A stretch of DNA of 64,000 nucleotides from Diplolepis rosae. Its lineage: Eukaryota; Arthropoda; Insecta; Hymenoptera; Diplolepididae. Below are positions 45,537 through 55,645 of the stretch, piece after piece; positions within the stretch are counted from its first letter, which is position 1; each line of letters opens with the position of its first letter. The stretch covers positions 11,408,001-11,472,000 of the forward strand of contig JAPYXD010000704.1 in NCBI GenBank assembly GCA_030998225.1. Reading direction: 5' to 3'. The position numbers and the translations under genes are program-made. Under the pieces are notes generated by a model. It was not told the origin of the DNA. It worked only from the letters and a program-made list of their open reading frames with translations, and ran no database searches.

Positions 45537-46790
45537 AAGGGTTTTCCAATAGGGACATAACAATTTCGTATTTTTATATGAACGCACGCTTAAACTTTTT
45601 TAATGATCTGTCAGTGTCAAAACGTTAGTTAAAGTCAACATTTTCATCATGGTAAAGTTCACGAACCAGCAACGTTTGGAAATTATAAAAAATTACTACC
45701 AAAATTCTGAGTCGGTGGTCGCAACTTCAAGAGCGCTTACTCCAATTTTCGGCCGTAATAATCGTCCCACCCGACAGGCTGTGCGTGCTATAGTGGATAA
45801 ATTCGAGACCAAATTTACACTATTGGACGTTCCGGTGCAAAAAGGACGTCGTATTGCTCGAAGCGAAGAAATAATCGCAGCCGTAAGTGCATCGATTCAA
45901 AATGAGCCAAATCAGTCGATTCCACGTCGTTCTCAAGAATTGGGCATCGCTCAAACGACACTGTGGCGTATTATGCGAAAAGATATTGGCCTACATGCTT
46001 TCAAGATTAAATTGACTCAAGAACTAAAGCCACTTGATCATTTGAAACGCCGAAACTGCTCCAATTGGGCTCTGGCAAAGCTTGAAGAAAATGAAGAATT
46101 TCATCGAAAAATCATCGTCAGCGATGAAGCTCATTTCTGGCTCAATGGCTTTGTTAATAAGCAAAATATGCGTTATTGGTCAGCAACAAACCCACATATG
46201 CTTCTTGAGACACCGTTGCATCCGCAAAAAGTGACTGTTTGGTGCGGTTTTCATGCCGGAAGTGTGACTGGACCGTATTTTTTCGTGGATGAAAACGACC
46301 GTCATGTTACTGTCAATGGAATTGACATCAAGGATATGTGGTTTCAACAAGACGGTGCCACTTAGCCACACAGCACGCGTCACAATCGATTTATTGAAAG
46401 GCAAATTCGGTGAACGTGTTATCTCGAGAAATGGTCTGGTCGAATGGCCGCCTCGTTCATGCGATCTAACGCCATTGGATTTCTTTTTATGGGGCCATAT
46501 CAAGTCACTGGTCTATGCCAACAAGCCAGCTACTTTAGACGACCTCAAAGACAACATCCAACACGAAATTGCCAACGTTCCGGTCAAAATGTGTGCCAGA
46601 GTTGTGGAAAATTGGGTCCAAAGAATCGACCGCTGTAAACGGGCTCGTGGTGGTCATATGACCGATATCGAATTTCAATCATAAAATGTAATGCTTGCAC
46701 TACACTCACAATAAATTTGAACTCAATATCTCAAATATTTCTGTGTTTTATTCATAGATAAAATTGTTATGCCCCTATTGGAAAACCCTT
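45537..46790 (+). mobile_element. Tc1/mariner element, DD41D type, nearly intact
   Basis: Left end AAGGGTTTTCCAATAGGG, right end CCCTATTGGAAAACCCTT, with TA at 45535-45536 and 46791-46792. The length is 1254 bp, complete for the superfamily. It is the best-preserved transposon in the window. Confidence 0.93.
45649..46684 (+). pseudogene. DD41D transposase with one frameshift
   Basis: An ATG at 45649 opens 238 codons: an N-terminal HTH region (FTNQQRLEIIKNYYQN, SRALTPIFGRNNRPTRQAV), a second HTH (RRSQELGIAQTTLWRIM) and the first catalytic Asp in IIVSDEAHFWLNG. The second catalytic Asp is in MWFQQDGAT. The frame then stops at TAG 46363-46365, where an extra A at 46364 appears to have been gained. 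The next frame continues at once with SHTARVTIDLL to CDLTPLDFFLWGH, the third Asp, and ends at 46684. Counting across the break gives 41 residues between the second and third Asp. Only this frameshift visibly prevents a full product of about 345 residues. Confidence 0.9.
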
Positions 46791-46799
46791 TATATACCT

Positions 46800-47060
46800 G
46801 AACAAAATTGGTCACGTGACTGCCGATACATGCCCTTAAATACAATGTGGAGGTCCAATAGGACCCTAATGGTGTCCTTTTTTGTAGCTGGGGTAGTGTA
46901 AGGGCTGACCTCATTAAACCCCTACTAAAAAGTCTAGTGGGGCCCACCTCGACAAAAGCGTTACGTTACCGACGGGGCCCTGAATAGTTTTCCACCCTAG
47001 ATCTCGACTAAAAATAGGACAAACTGGTCAGGGCCCCACTAGGCTCCTATAAAAATTTTG
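46800..47060. repeat. GGGGCCC(A)C-rich MITE-like block
   Basis: Repeated CTAGTGGGGCCC and its variants (46931, 46973, 47030) with CCTAATGG and AGGTCCAATAGG. Related text occurs at 30290-30540. Clear ends were not found. Confidence 0.45.
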
Positions 47061-47781
47061 ACACAGGCGCAATACTTTTTTTTTGCAACAAATTGCAGAA
47101 CTTTACGATTTCTCCGTTACACATTTACAAACTTCCGTCTCCTTTCGCATTTTACAATAGCGAAAATCTCGTCTTGACCACTCTCTTAATTGAGGCTCTC
47201 TAATTACGATTGATTAAATAATTGAGTTATGTTTCCCGTCAGTTTAAAAAAGTGATTCTGAGAAAAACGCGTTTGAAGTTTTCGGTCTAGAAAAGTGAAG
47301 GTTTTTGTAAATTTACCGGTTTCTAGTGCTAATCTGCAATTCCAGGCACATGTAGCGTAGAATTTGCACTGGGGTCAAAACAAGTAAAACGGGAAACTTA
47401 CAAATTCCTTCTCTCGGATCACTAAGATAAATACGTTTTTCGTTAGGTTTTTTACCACTTCGAATTTTTTCGCAAAATTCCATTTATTTTGTAAATAATC
47501 GCTAATTGGATATTAACGTATTCATTTTTTAAAATATTCATATCTCGAGAACGAATAAAGATAATTAAGTCATTATTCTTTTAAATGAAGATGAAAACTT
47601 TATATTTTTAATTCAAATTATTGAGGATGTTGTGAAAATGTAATTTCTTTAAGATATAACAAATTTCTTTAAACAATTGCAAATAAATCCGTGTTCACGG
47701 TTTCGTGCAAAAATGAGGTTGAACTCTCTTCACGCGTAAAACGTCACCGAGTAAATTAAAAAGAAAAAAGTCAGTAACCTT

Positions 47782-48144
47782 TTATATTATACAAAAATAA
47801 AAACTAACATATTTATAATAATTAACTGCCCAATCAAACAAGCGTTTAGGAGATGTAATTTGATTCTGACTACTTATTTGAAGACTCGCTATTCTTGCCG
47901 CATTTTTAACACATCCACCATTGCCATCGCAAGCTCCTTTTCCATGAGAAGTGGCGAAAAAATGCCACTCTGCTTCAATACCACACTCAGATTTATGTGA
48001 GAGTATGGAGGAAAAATTGAACTTATTTTTATATTGAGACCCAGCTCCGCCAGAAAAATAAAAATATTTCTGAAGGGCAGCGTTACCGAATTCAACCTTC
48101 AGATTCTTGATCAATTTCTTATTGTATAAATTGACTGATGCCAC
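47782..48144 (-). pseudogene. HGKGACDG-domain protein fragment, left copy
   Basis: The frame is open for 120 codons. Visible motifs are GAGSQYKNKFNF (about residues 33-44), AEWHFFATSHGKGACDG (about 58-74), GGCVKNAARIASLQ and SPKRLFDWAVNYYK (about 98-111). I recall this pattern, SDGA-SQYKN then a HGK-CDG-GG-VKR block, from many-copy uncharacterised proteins in insects and cnidarians that look transposon-derived; I cannot name a family with confidence. Relatives have SDGA where this copy has SGGA, so a conserved acidic residue is lost. The N-terminal part of the usual larger protein is missing. Confidence 0.6.
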
Positions 48145-48199
48145 TGAATGTTTTGCGTTCTCTAATATTACAACTTGACTGTCGTTTTTTAAAAAATTA

Positions 48200-48409
48200 C
48201 ACTGAGAAAACAGTTTCTTTGAAGCAAAGAAAAATTTCTTTGATATATGGTCAAAGAAAAATATTTCTTTGATCTAAAGAAATTTATTTGTTTACATTAA
48301 AGAAATTTGTTTTGAATCAGCAAAACTTTATTCAATTCAAAACATTTTTTTCTTTAACCGTATATCAAAGAAATGTTTTTTTGATTAAAAAAAAACTGTT
48401 TTCTGGGTG
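48200..48409. mobile_element. CAC(N)GAGAAAA-ended MITE, AAAGAAAT palindrome type
   Basis: TA|CACTGAGAAAACAGTTT at the left; AAACTGTTTTCTGGGTG|TA at the right. The 210-bp body is built of ATTTCTTTGAT, AAAGAAATTT and TCAAAGAAA words in both orientations. It is non-coding. Confidence 0.82.
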
Positions 48410-48544
48410 TATTTCGTTTGTAATATCTCACATAGACGTGTAGGGTCGCCTGGGAATTATCCCAGTGATAAGATTGAATCGAATTACAAATCACTTTGAA
48501 ATAATTCTTTTCGTTAGAAATATTATCATTTTGATCCTCACATT

Positions 48545-48814
48545 CCTAGGAGCAGCGAGAGTGCCAGTGAGTCTTCAAAAAAATGGTCGAAATCAAATAA
48601 TATTTCCTAAATGCTTGTTTGATTGGGCAATTAATTATTTTAAAAATGTAAGTTTCGATTTTTGTAGAAGTGAAGAACATTAGGCGCACGAAAACTTGTA
48701 TCAATCGCAGCATCAAAATTCAAAACTATACCTAAGACTCGTAAATTCCATACATTCATACCAAAGGAAAAAAAATGTTGTGCAAAATATTTTCTAGTTC
48801 AGAAGAAACAGTAA
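48545..48814 (+). pseudogene. HGKGACDG-domain protein fragment, right copy
   Basis: The frame carries AARVPVSLQKNGRNQI, then FPKCLFDWAINYFKNVSFDF, aligning with the end of the left copy. After a frameshift near 48683 it continues ARKLVSIAASKFKTIPKTRK and FHTFIPKEKK, a C-terminal stretch that the left copy lacks and that fits the pattern I recall for this protein group. The N-terminal half is absent. Confidence 0.55.
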
Positions 48815-49560
48815 TATTTAATATTTGAAATTATTCAATGCTTTGTATACGTTTGAGATATTGTTTCATTGAACAATAAATGCAAAAGGTTCTGATATCG
48901 TCATTATGATTCCTTTCATCAAAATTCATGCGAGTATTTCGAGCGTCCTAAGAAAAACATTAATAACTTCCTTAATATAAAAGGTTACTGAATTTGTTTT
49001 TTATTTACTCAGTGATGTTTTACGCATGAAGAGAGGTCAACCTCATTTTTGCGTGAAACCGTGAACACGGTTTTATTTGCAATTGTTTAAAAAAAAATGT
49101 TATATCTAAAAAAAATTAAATTTTCACAACATCCTCAATAATTTAAATAAAAAATAAAAAGTTTTTAGCTTCATTTAAACCAAAAATTACACAATTATCT
49201 TTATTCGTTCACGAGATATGAATATTTAAAAAATTGAATATGTTAATATTCAATTGGCAATTATTTACAAAATAAATGGAATTTTGCAAAAAAAATTCGA
49301 GGAGGTAAAAAAGTACTTGGACCTCTATCGAAAAACGTAGTTATCTTAATAATCTGAGAGAAGGAGTTTTTAAGTTGCCCGTTTCACTTATTTTGACCCA
49401 CTGCTGGCCCACGTTTATCTCCAACGTGATCATAATTCTTGAAACTGTATAGTATCCTTTTTTGAACATTCCAGAAACTATGTATACAGCAATTGCAACG
49501 ATTTTAATGCCAGCATAAAGGTGTTTTGGAGATAGTCGCCATACACTCGCATTAGAACTT

Positions 49561-50548
49561 TCACGGAGAAAAATGAAAATTTAGGATCAATATCTAGTTA
49601 TTCAAGTATGTGCCAATCATCTTATAGATTCGGTTGTAATATCTAAATATTCAGCTGTAATATCTGAGATACTCATATTAATTAATTTCAATATTTTAGA
49701 TAGTAAAGTTACACTGCTAGAAATTTTTGGAAATTGACAACATTTTTATGTTACAAAGGTAACGTAAAATTTGACGATATTTATGATGTTTTTGAGTTAA
49801 GGTATCTTAAAATTGCGAAAAATATACTGAATTTTCTGAAATTTTTCTCAATATTGTTACGTCACAACTACGTAAATACTTACTTTAATCGAAGGTTCCT
49901 CATTTTAAGTTAGGATCAAATGATCTTCGCTTAGGGATGAGGATAAGTCAGCAAAGAACACGATATTTAATAAAGACAAATTGAATTTATTTGAATTATA
50001 AGGTTAATTAACATTATGAAATTATAAAGTTATTTATGATTGTAAAATGGACCACGGTGAATTTATGACCATGGTTAACTGCACTAAACGGGTACTTCAC
50101 GCTGTGAATCCTTTCAAGTTTTTAGAAATTTGCCGCACTTATTTATGCTCACAAGACTAACTTTGACCCTGGCGGCATATCCTTTTATATTATATTTTTA
50201 GGTGTCGTCACGCATTGCGCAGTATATAACTTCAGTTACCTCAAACGTGAAATTATTCCTGTTACAAGTTTCAGAATTTCCAGATACAAGTATCAGAATA
50301 TTCAACACTTTTTAACTGAAAATTCGGAAATTTTTAATTAAATTTACTAAAAAGTAACTGAATTTTCTGAAATTCTATCTTAATTTTAAGAAATTGTAAC
50401 TGAATAAAACTCCATTCACGTGTTTTGGGAAATTACGGTAGAAATTTCTAACAGTGTAAATATTCAGATATTACACATCAATATTTAGATATTATAAATG
50501 AATATATAAAATGCTTGTCACATAGTTGAATATCCACTTTTCTCCGTG
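49561..50548. mobile_element. CAC(N)GAGAAAA-ended element, AATATTCAG type, with nested element
   Basis: Left CACGGAGAAAAATGAAAATT; right ATATCCACTTTTCTCCGTG. Subterminal zones (49590-49680, 50456-50520) repeat AATATTCAG, AATATCT and TAGATATTA. The insertion 49712-50456 occupies the middle. Confidence 0.72.
49712..50456. mobile_element. CACTG(T/C)TAGAAATTT-ended element
   Basis: TA|CACTGCTAGAAATTTTTGG at the left; GTAGAAATTTCTAACAGTG|TA at the right. Interior at 49860-50220 is less AT-rich, starting TGTTACGTCACAACTACG, which could be an inserted LTR-type fragment. Sub-blocks repeat (A)CTGAATTTTCTGAAATT. A truncated relative is at 3985-4238. Confidence 0.65.
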
Positions 50549-50685
50549 TTCATTTGGATTTTGCGTGTACCCGCATAAGCACCTCTCAAGCAAATATCTA
50601 TTTGATAAATCTTTGTAAATAGACGAGATATGCTTCTGTACGTCGGGGTGAAGAGAAGCTGGGTGCTAAAATTCCCTTTGTTTAC

Positions 50686-50764
50686 CTGCAGATTGAGCAA
50701 CGCGCCACTTGCACCAGCAATCAACTCTCGCTGGACAGTTGTCGTGCATGGCTTTCTCATCCAT
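50686..50764 (-). CDS. possible short upstream exon
   Basis: On the minus strand an ATG at 50764 begins MDEKAMHDNCPARVDCWCKW and runs 26 codons to a good donor, CTGCAG|GTAAAC, at 50686, leaving phase 1. The receptor exons downstream also use phase-1 boundaries, and the tract is less AT-rich than its surroundings. It might be an N-terminal exon of the receptor, but I recognise no homology, and a second open frame (phase 0) overlaps. This is a weak candidate. Confidence 0.2.
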
Positions 50765-51049
50765 AGGGCTTTGATGTTTGCATGCATATATGTCTTCTTT
50801 TATGCCTTTTGTAACATTGTAAAATATTATCTTCAAATTCATACGAACCAGTCGAAATTCGAGCGACGAATGAAATTCAGAACATTCAGACGCAACGCTT
50901 TCACTATGCCTACTATACAAATATCCACAAAAAAATATAAACCTGAAAAACATCGGACATATTGAACCATTAATTTATATAATGAAAAAATCGATTTTTT
51001 TGAAACATTACATGGACTTCCCACCTTAAGTTTTAAGAAGTAATATATA

Positions 51050-51463
51050 CGAGGTCTGTTAAAAAAAAGGTGAATTTTCAAATTTCGCGGGCTACGTACA
51101 TTCGATTTTCGATTTTTTTTTCCTATGTTGGCACACTTGTCCCGAATGTATGTTCACAGTTTCAGCAATATAGCATTTTTTGTTTGTTTGTGAGAGGCAT
51201 AAAGGTTAGAAGTGTTTTGCATGTGTTGGCGATTTTCTGCTGTCGGAAAAAATTGATTAAAGAATGAAAATACTGAAGCAGTGAAGAAAATTGTTATGGA
51301 CAATCGTCGAATCACTATTAGAGAAGTTGCTGACGATGTCGGCATATCTGTTGGCTCATGCCAAGCAATTTTTCCGGATATTTTGGGTCTGAAGCGTGTG
51401 GCAGCGAAGCTCGTTCCTCAATTTTCTCAAAAACAAATGATTTTAGAGAAAAAATGTATATAA
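51050..51463 (+). mobile_element. 5' fragment of an irritans-type mariner
   Basis: The left end ATACGAGGTCTGTTAAAAAAAA is the typical start of irritans-type mariners. A coding stretch follows at about 51270-51420: EAVKKIVMDNRRITIREVAD, then VGISVGSCQAIF and LGLKRVAAKLVPQF, the second HTH and linker. The frame ends at 51463, the catalytic part is missing, and no right end was found. Confidence 0.75.
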
Positions 51464-52403
51464 AGAAATAAAATAATTTTTGAAAAAATGTATTGGAAAA
51501 TTATGATTTTTTCATTCTTTGACTTTGAAAATGAAATTTGCCAGTACTTTATGCATTATATTTGCAATGAACGCACCAGAATACATTGAAATACTAAGTT
51601 TGAATTAAATCGAAGGTCATGTAGGTTTTTAGAAAATATACACATATTTCATATATTTATCATATTTCACCATTTTCACTTAATACTGTTCTTTAGCTGA
51701 AAATAATTAAATTTTCTATTATCAGTTTAAAAATCGAAATTAAAACAATGACTAAAATAAATCATTTTCATTTCCTTCGTCACATCTTTTTTCACATCGT
51801 GGCATCTTTTTTTAAAATGTTTTGCAGTGAACAACATTGCTCAGAACTGAATCATCTAAAATAAAAAATACAGAAATATTTCGCTAATTTATTAGTTTTT
51901 CTAGTCCTGGATCGAACGATTTTACAAAAAAAAATTTTGAACAAAATGGCAGTCGGTCAAAGTTGAAACTTCGTTTTTGTAGAAAAAATTATTTATTTTC
52001 TGTTGATAAAAAAGGAAGTTTCAATGAAAAAAAAACCCTTTGATCAAGGACTGCTTTTTATATTTAAGAAAAGACTGCCAGATTTGTTATTGATAAATTC
52101 AGTGATCTTTCGGAAATCTTGTCCACCGACCTTGAAAACGTCGTTTTAAGAAAAACGCTTTTAAAGTTTGAGATATTATTTACACGCAGATAACATTTTT
52201 TCTTATTAACACAAGGTCATCAATTCCAGCCGCATATAATTATATCCCACTATATTATAATAAATATTCAATTTGGTGCTGCCGAATTTTTAAAAATGTA
52301 CAAGTAGGGGTAACCCCTTAAATATTGTGTCAATCTACGGAAGTTTAAGGCATCAAGTTTATATTGCACAATGATTTATTCAAATTTTATTAGAAATTAA
52401 ATA
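51464..52403. other. gap, no gene
   Basis: AT-rich. CCCCTTAA at about 52315 and GAAAAACGCTTTTAAA at about 52152 resemble parts of the TTAA element at 56967, so an old relative may be present, but its left end is not seen. Confidence 0.35.
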
Positions 52404-53278
52404 TTAGCTGCACAACTTTGCTTCCGCCGTTTCTTGATAGATGGCGGCAGCGCTAAATGCTGGTCGAAATATGCAGACCAAAAATGTCACACAGTAAGCT
52501 TGGACATCTGTCAAGATAACGACAACATCACATTAGTGAATTTGTGTTTGCATCATAAATTTATTCTCAATCGAAGATGTCAGTTTTCGAGCCAAAGTCT
52601 GGTCATTTGCGGGAAGTTTTGATTATCTGCTTTCATTTGAAGAAAAGTGCGGTTGAAGCTCATCGAATGCTCTTAAGTATTTACGGTGATGTTGATGTCA
52701 AGAACCGGCATGGCGGAGGGAAAGAGAAACTTTTCGAAGATTCCGATTGGATGCATTACTTGCTGAAGATTCGTGCCAAACGCAAGAAGAATTGGCAGAA
52801 TTATGGGGAGTGATTCAATAAGCCATTTCGAAAAGCCTCAAAGCCGTGGGAATGATTCAGAAGCAAGGAAATTGGGTTCCGTACGAGTTGAAGCCGAGAG
52901 ACGTCGATTTTGCAGCATGTCAAATGTTTCAAAACCGGTGAAAACCTACTTGGAAACGCTGAAATGGGAAGTCTTATCCCACCGACCGTACTTTCAAGAC
53001 GTTGCTCCTTCCGACTACCATTTGTTTCGATCGATAACACACGGCCTGGCTCATCAGCATTTCCGCTCTTATGAAGAAGTCAAAAAATTGCTCGATTCGT
53101 GGATCGCTTCAAAAGACGCATCGTTTTTTCGAGATGGTATCTGACAATTTTCAGAAAGATGGGAAAAAGTAGTGGCTAGCGACGGACAGTACTTTGAATC
53201 ATAAATAGGTGATCACTTTTTAAGAATAAAGCCTCAAATTTTTGGGAAGAAACGGCGGAAGAAAAATTATACACCTAA
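52404..53278 (+). mobile_element. mariner element, internally deleted
   Basis: Ends TTAGCTGCACAACTTTGCTT and AAAATTATACACCTAA, with inner shared CTTCCGCCGTTTC; TA on both sides (52402-52403, 53279-53280). The length is 875 bp. It is the same broad group as 4239-5194 but with different ends. Confidence 0.9.
52577..53200 (+). pseudogene. mariner transposase, deleted and frameshifted
   Basis: The N-terminal frame (52577-52813) begins MSVFEPKSGHLREVLIICFH with the first HTH. A second frame to 53144 has RRFCSMSN, then skips the first and second catalytic motifs and resumes at VKTYLETLKWEVLSHRPYF. APSDYHLFRSI, with the third Asp, is retained. The C-terminal WEKV-AS-GQYF end lies out of frame near 53160-53200. 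Inactive. Confidence 0.85.
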
Positions 53279-53280
53279 TA

Positions 53281-53857
53281 TATTATTTATAAAAAGAGCT
53301 CGTCTGTAAAAAGATTTTTTGCAGTTCTTTTAACTTAAGTAAAATGTAAAATATATTATCTCCTTAAGCTTTTAATAAATTTCCATTACGTTCTTATAAA
53401 TTGAAAATTTTTGATATTTTATATAAATCAAATACGATTAGAATTATTTTTCATCAATTCGAGGAACCGCATAAAAATCCTATTTTCAATCAAACAATTT
53501 TTTGATTATTATGACTTCAAAATCAGGTTTTAGACAACTATGGGTACAAGATTTTTGAGATACTTGAAAGGAATTAATGGCAAAATGCAGTAAGAAACAT
53601 TTTTGCAATTTTTTTTTTAGAAAACTCCTAAGAAATCAAATAAACGTGGTGTTGAAAAGATTTACTCGAAATCACTTTTTTATAATAGAACTAAAAATTT
53701 CAATTTTAATAATCATTAAGAAAAAGACTTTTTCTCATGCATGCACAGAAATGGCTACTTTTTTGGCTGAAGCGCGGAAAGAGAATCCCTTTTTTGGGGT
53801 ACATACGGAAAATGCTGGAGTTATCAATAATTCCCGTGGGAATTATCAATAACTCCC
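53281..53857. other. gap, no gene
   Basis: AT-rich. The palindrome TTCCCGTGGGAA at about 53832 lies close to the truncation point of the next mariner. Confidence 0.4.
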
Positions 53858-53867
53858 GCATATGTTT

Positions 53868-54600
53868 TGGTCGAAGAGCACATATTTTTTGCATGTGAGG
53901 CCGTTTTTTCTTGATTTCTGCGCGCAATCGATCCAGTAATGCCACGTAATAGTCTCTGTTAATGGTTTCACCTTTCTGAAGATAGTCTATAAACAAAATA
54001 CCATGCGCGTCTCAAAATACGGGTGCCATAATCTTTCCAGCCCACTGTTGAGTTTTTGGTCGCCTTGGACGATTTTCACCAACTGCTGTCCACGCAGCTG
54101 ACGATCTTTTTGTTTCAGATGTGTAGTTCTGGATCCATGTTTTATCCATTGTCACATACCGACGAAGAAAATCCTTTTTACCTCGCTTGAACAGTTCCAA
54201 ACAGCGCTCTGAATCCTTGACGCGTTGTTGCTTTTGGTCTGGTGTGAGCAAATGCGGCTCCCATTTCGAAAATAACTTACGCATCCCCAAACATTTGTGA
54301 CAAATTGTAAACACACTACCTTCTGATATCTTTAAGGTGTCAGCTATCTCACGCAACTTTAATTTATGGTCCCCAAAATCTATTTTGTGGACTTTCGTTA
54401 TATTTTCCGGAACAACTGCTGATTTTAGTCGACCAGAGCGTTCAGGGTCATCGGTGTTTATACGACCGCGTTTAAATTCGGCATTCCAGTCAATGTTTAT
54501 TGATTTCCCTTGTGCAGAATTTCCATAACGATTATTAAGCCACTGCTTTGTTTCAACAATATTTGTTCCCATTAAAAAACAATGTTTGATTAACACTAGA
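53868..54600 (-). pseudogene. mariner transposase, 5' two-thirds
   Basis: Frame 54596-54012: MLIKHCFLMGTNIVETKQWL (HTH 1), KISEGSVFTICHK (HTH 2), WEPHLLTPDQKQQR and TMDKTWIQNYT, the first catalytic motif with its Asp. A stop near 54012 follows IMAPVF; the next frame carries MFIDYLQKGETINRDYY to KKRPHMQK at about 53886. The second and third catalytic Asp are lost through truncation. Confidence 0.85.
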
Positions 54601-54641
54601 AACTCATTTTGATCTATTGTTTCAAAAATAACAAAAGTTGC

Positions 54642-55478
54642 TGTTTCATTGAAAGGCTAAGTTAAATTTCGGAGCGATAACAACTTAGAGTTCAGGTAGG
54701 CGTTTGAATTGATCCTTTACGGTCAATAATAACAAGAGACCAATAATGGACCCTGACTCGAAGAAAAGATTAAAATATTACAAAGAAAAAAACAACGTGA
54801 TGACATCATATACCTGGTTGCCTGGCGCACATGAATGGCCACATGTGTGTATCGGGGAGAGAGGGTATTTGTTGTCAGAACAAGCCAAAATCGTTTGGAT
54901 TAACCATTATGCGAAACATCCTGTACTAATAAAATAGTAATAAATTAACGATGCAAAATAATAGCTCAGACACACTGAGGTAAAGACGCCCTGGGTCTAA
55001 TATTTTCAGTTGCTTGACTCAGGGGGTTTCAACTCCGGCGAAATCATGCTAGAGTTTCTTCTCCCCGGTTCCCTCAACCTCTTCCGCACGCCCCTCTCTT
55101 TTCAACGTATTCCTTTCGATATTTTGCTCCCACCACTCGGATAAGGTGCTGGTGCAGTGCGGTGGTGGCATGGTGGAGTAAGGTGGAGTAGCTAGTTCAT
55201 CGAGAGGGCGCCACTAAAATTTCATGTTACACGGAATCTTATGAGAGTTGGAACCCCCTGGCTTGACTACCAGCAGGGCGTAAGACCCTTAAATTAGTTG
55301 AGTACATGACCTGATTTTGAACGCGATCCGATTTATGAGTGAAAGAATCGACAGTACGGTTTGTCAGTTCAGTTTGTAACAACGCGTTTTACAAATGTTT
55401 ATTATTCTTATTGCTAATAAAATAAAATCTTACACGAAAATACCAGTGGGAGTTTAATTATTCCTATTCGATAAACTA
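54642..55478. mobile_element. possible solo LTR
   Basis: It interrupts the mariner between GTTGC (left) and GTTAC (right), a likely 5-bp duplication. It starts TGTTTC. The right part has an AATAAAATAAAATC polyadenylation-like signal followed by CCAGTGGGAGTTTAATTATT, like an LTR R-U5 region. Its right edge is TA rather than the expected CA. A 63-codon frame at 54746-54937 begins MDPDSKKRLKYYKEKNNVM; I do not recognise it. Contains the hAT MITE at 55020-55260. Confidence 0.4.
55020..55260. mobile_element. hAT-type MITE
   Basis: Ends CAGGGGGTTTCAACTC and GAGTTGGAACCCCCTG. The 8-bp sequence GCTTGACT flanks both ends exactly (55012-55019, 55261-55268). CAGGGG-type ends with an 8-bp duplication are the hAT signature. 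It is non-coding and GC-richer than its surroundings, with a GGTGG-rich stretch at 55139-55190. Confidence 0.88.
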
Positions 55479-55645
55479 GTTACTTCACTAAAACCTCTGT
55501 AACTTCGAAACTAAACGTCAGATTGTCATGAAATTTTGACACTTAACGTTTGAAGGCTGATACTATCCGGAAATAATATGGATTTGACAAACAGTGGTGC
55601 CATCTATATCTCAGACCGGAAACTTATTGAGTGGTGTGTTATTTG

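Larger units (their letters stand above)
47370..49410. mobile_element. head-to-head pair of an unfamiliar element
   Basis: Arms 47370-47800 and 48970-49410 are inverted copies (AATGGAATTTTGC against GCAAAATTCCATT, GTGTTCACGGTTT against AAACCGTGAACAC, TTCACAACATCCTC). Inside each arm lies a copy of the same coding domain, reading outward: minus strand at 47782-48144, plus strand at 48545-48814. A separate MITE sits in the middle (48200-48409). The two copies have diverged by many substitutions, so the arrangement is old. Confidence 0.72.
53858..55645 (-). mobile_element. truncated mariner with nested insertions
   Basis: The right end at about 55600-55640 (AGACCGGAAACTTATTGAGTG) matches 17694-17722. 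The left side is lost at about 53858, in the middle of the coding region, so the transposase C-terminus and left end are missing. An insertion occupies 54642-55478. Confidence 0.85.

Noticed and set aside
45402..46852. Acidic ORF continuing in frame beyond the DD41D element
   Set aside because: On joining the flanks with a single TA the frame reaches a stop after about 15 codons and shows no motif, so continuity is not supported.
54746..54937. 63-codon frame in the LTR-like insertion as a host gene
   Set aside because: It lies inside a segment that interrupts a mariner, has no recognised domain, and is more likely part of a mobile element.
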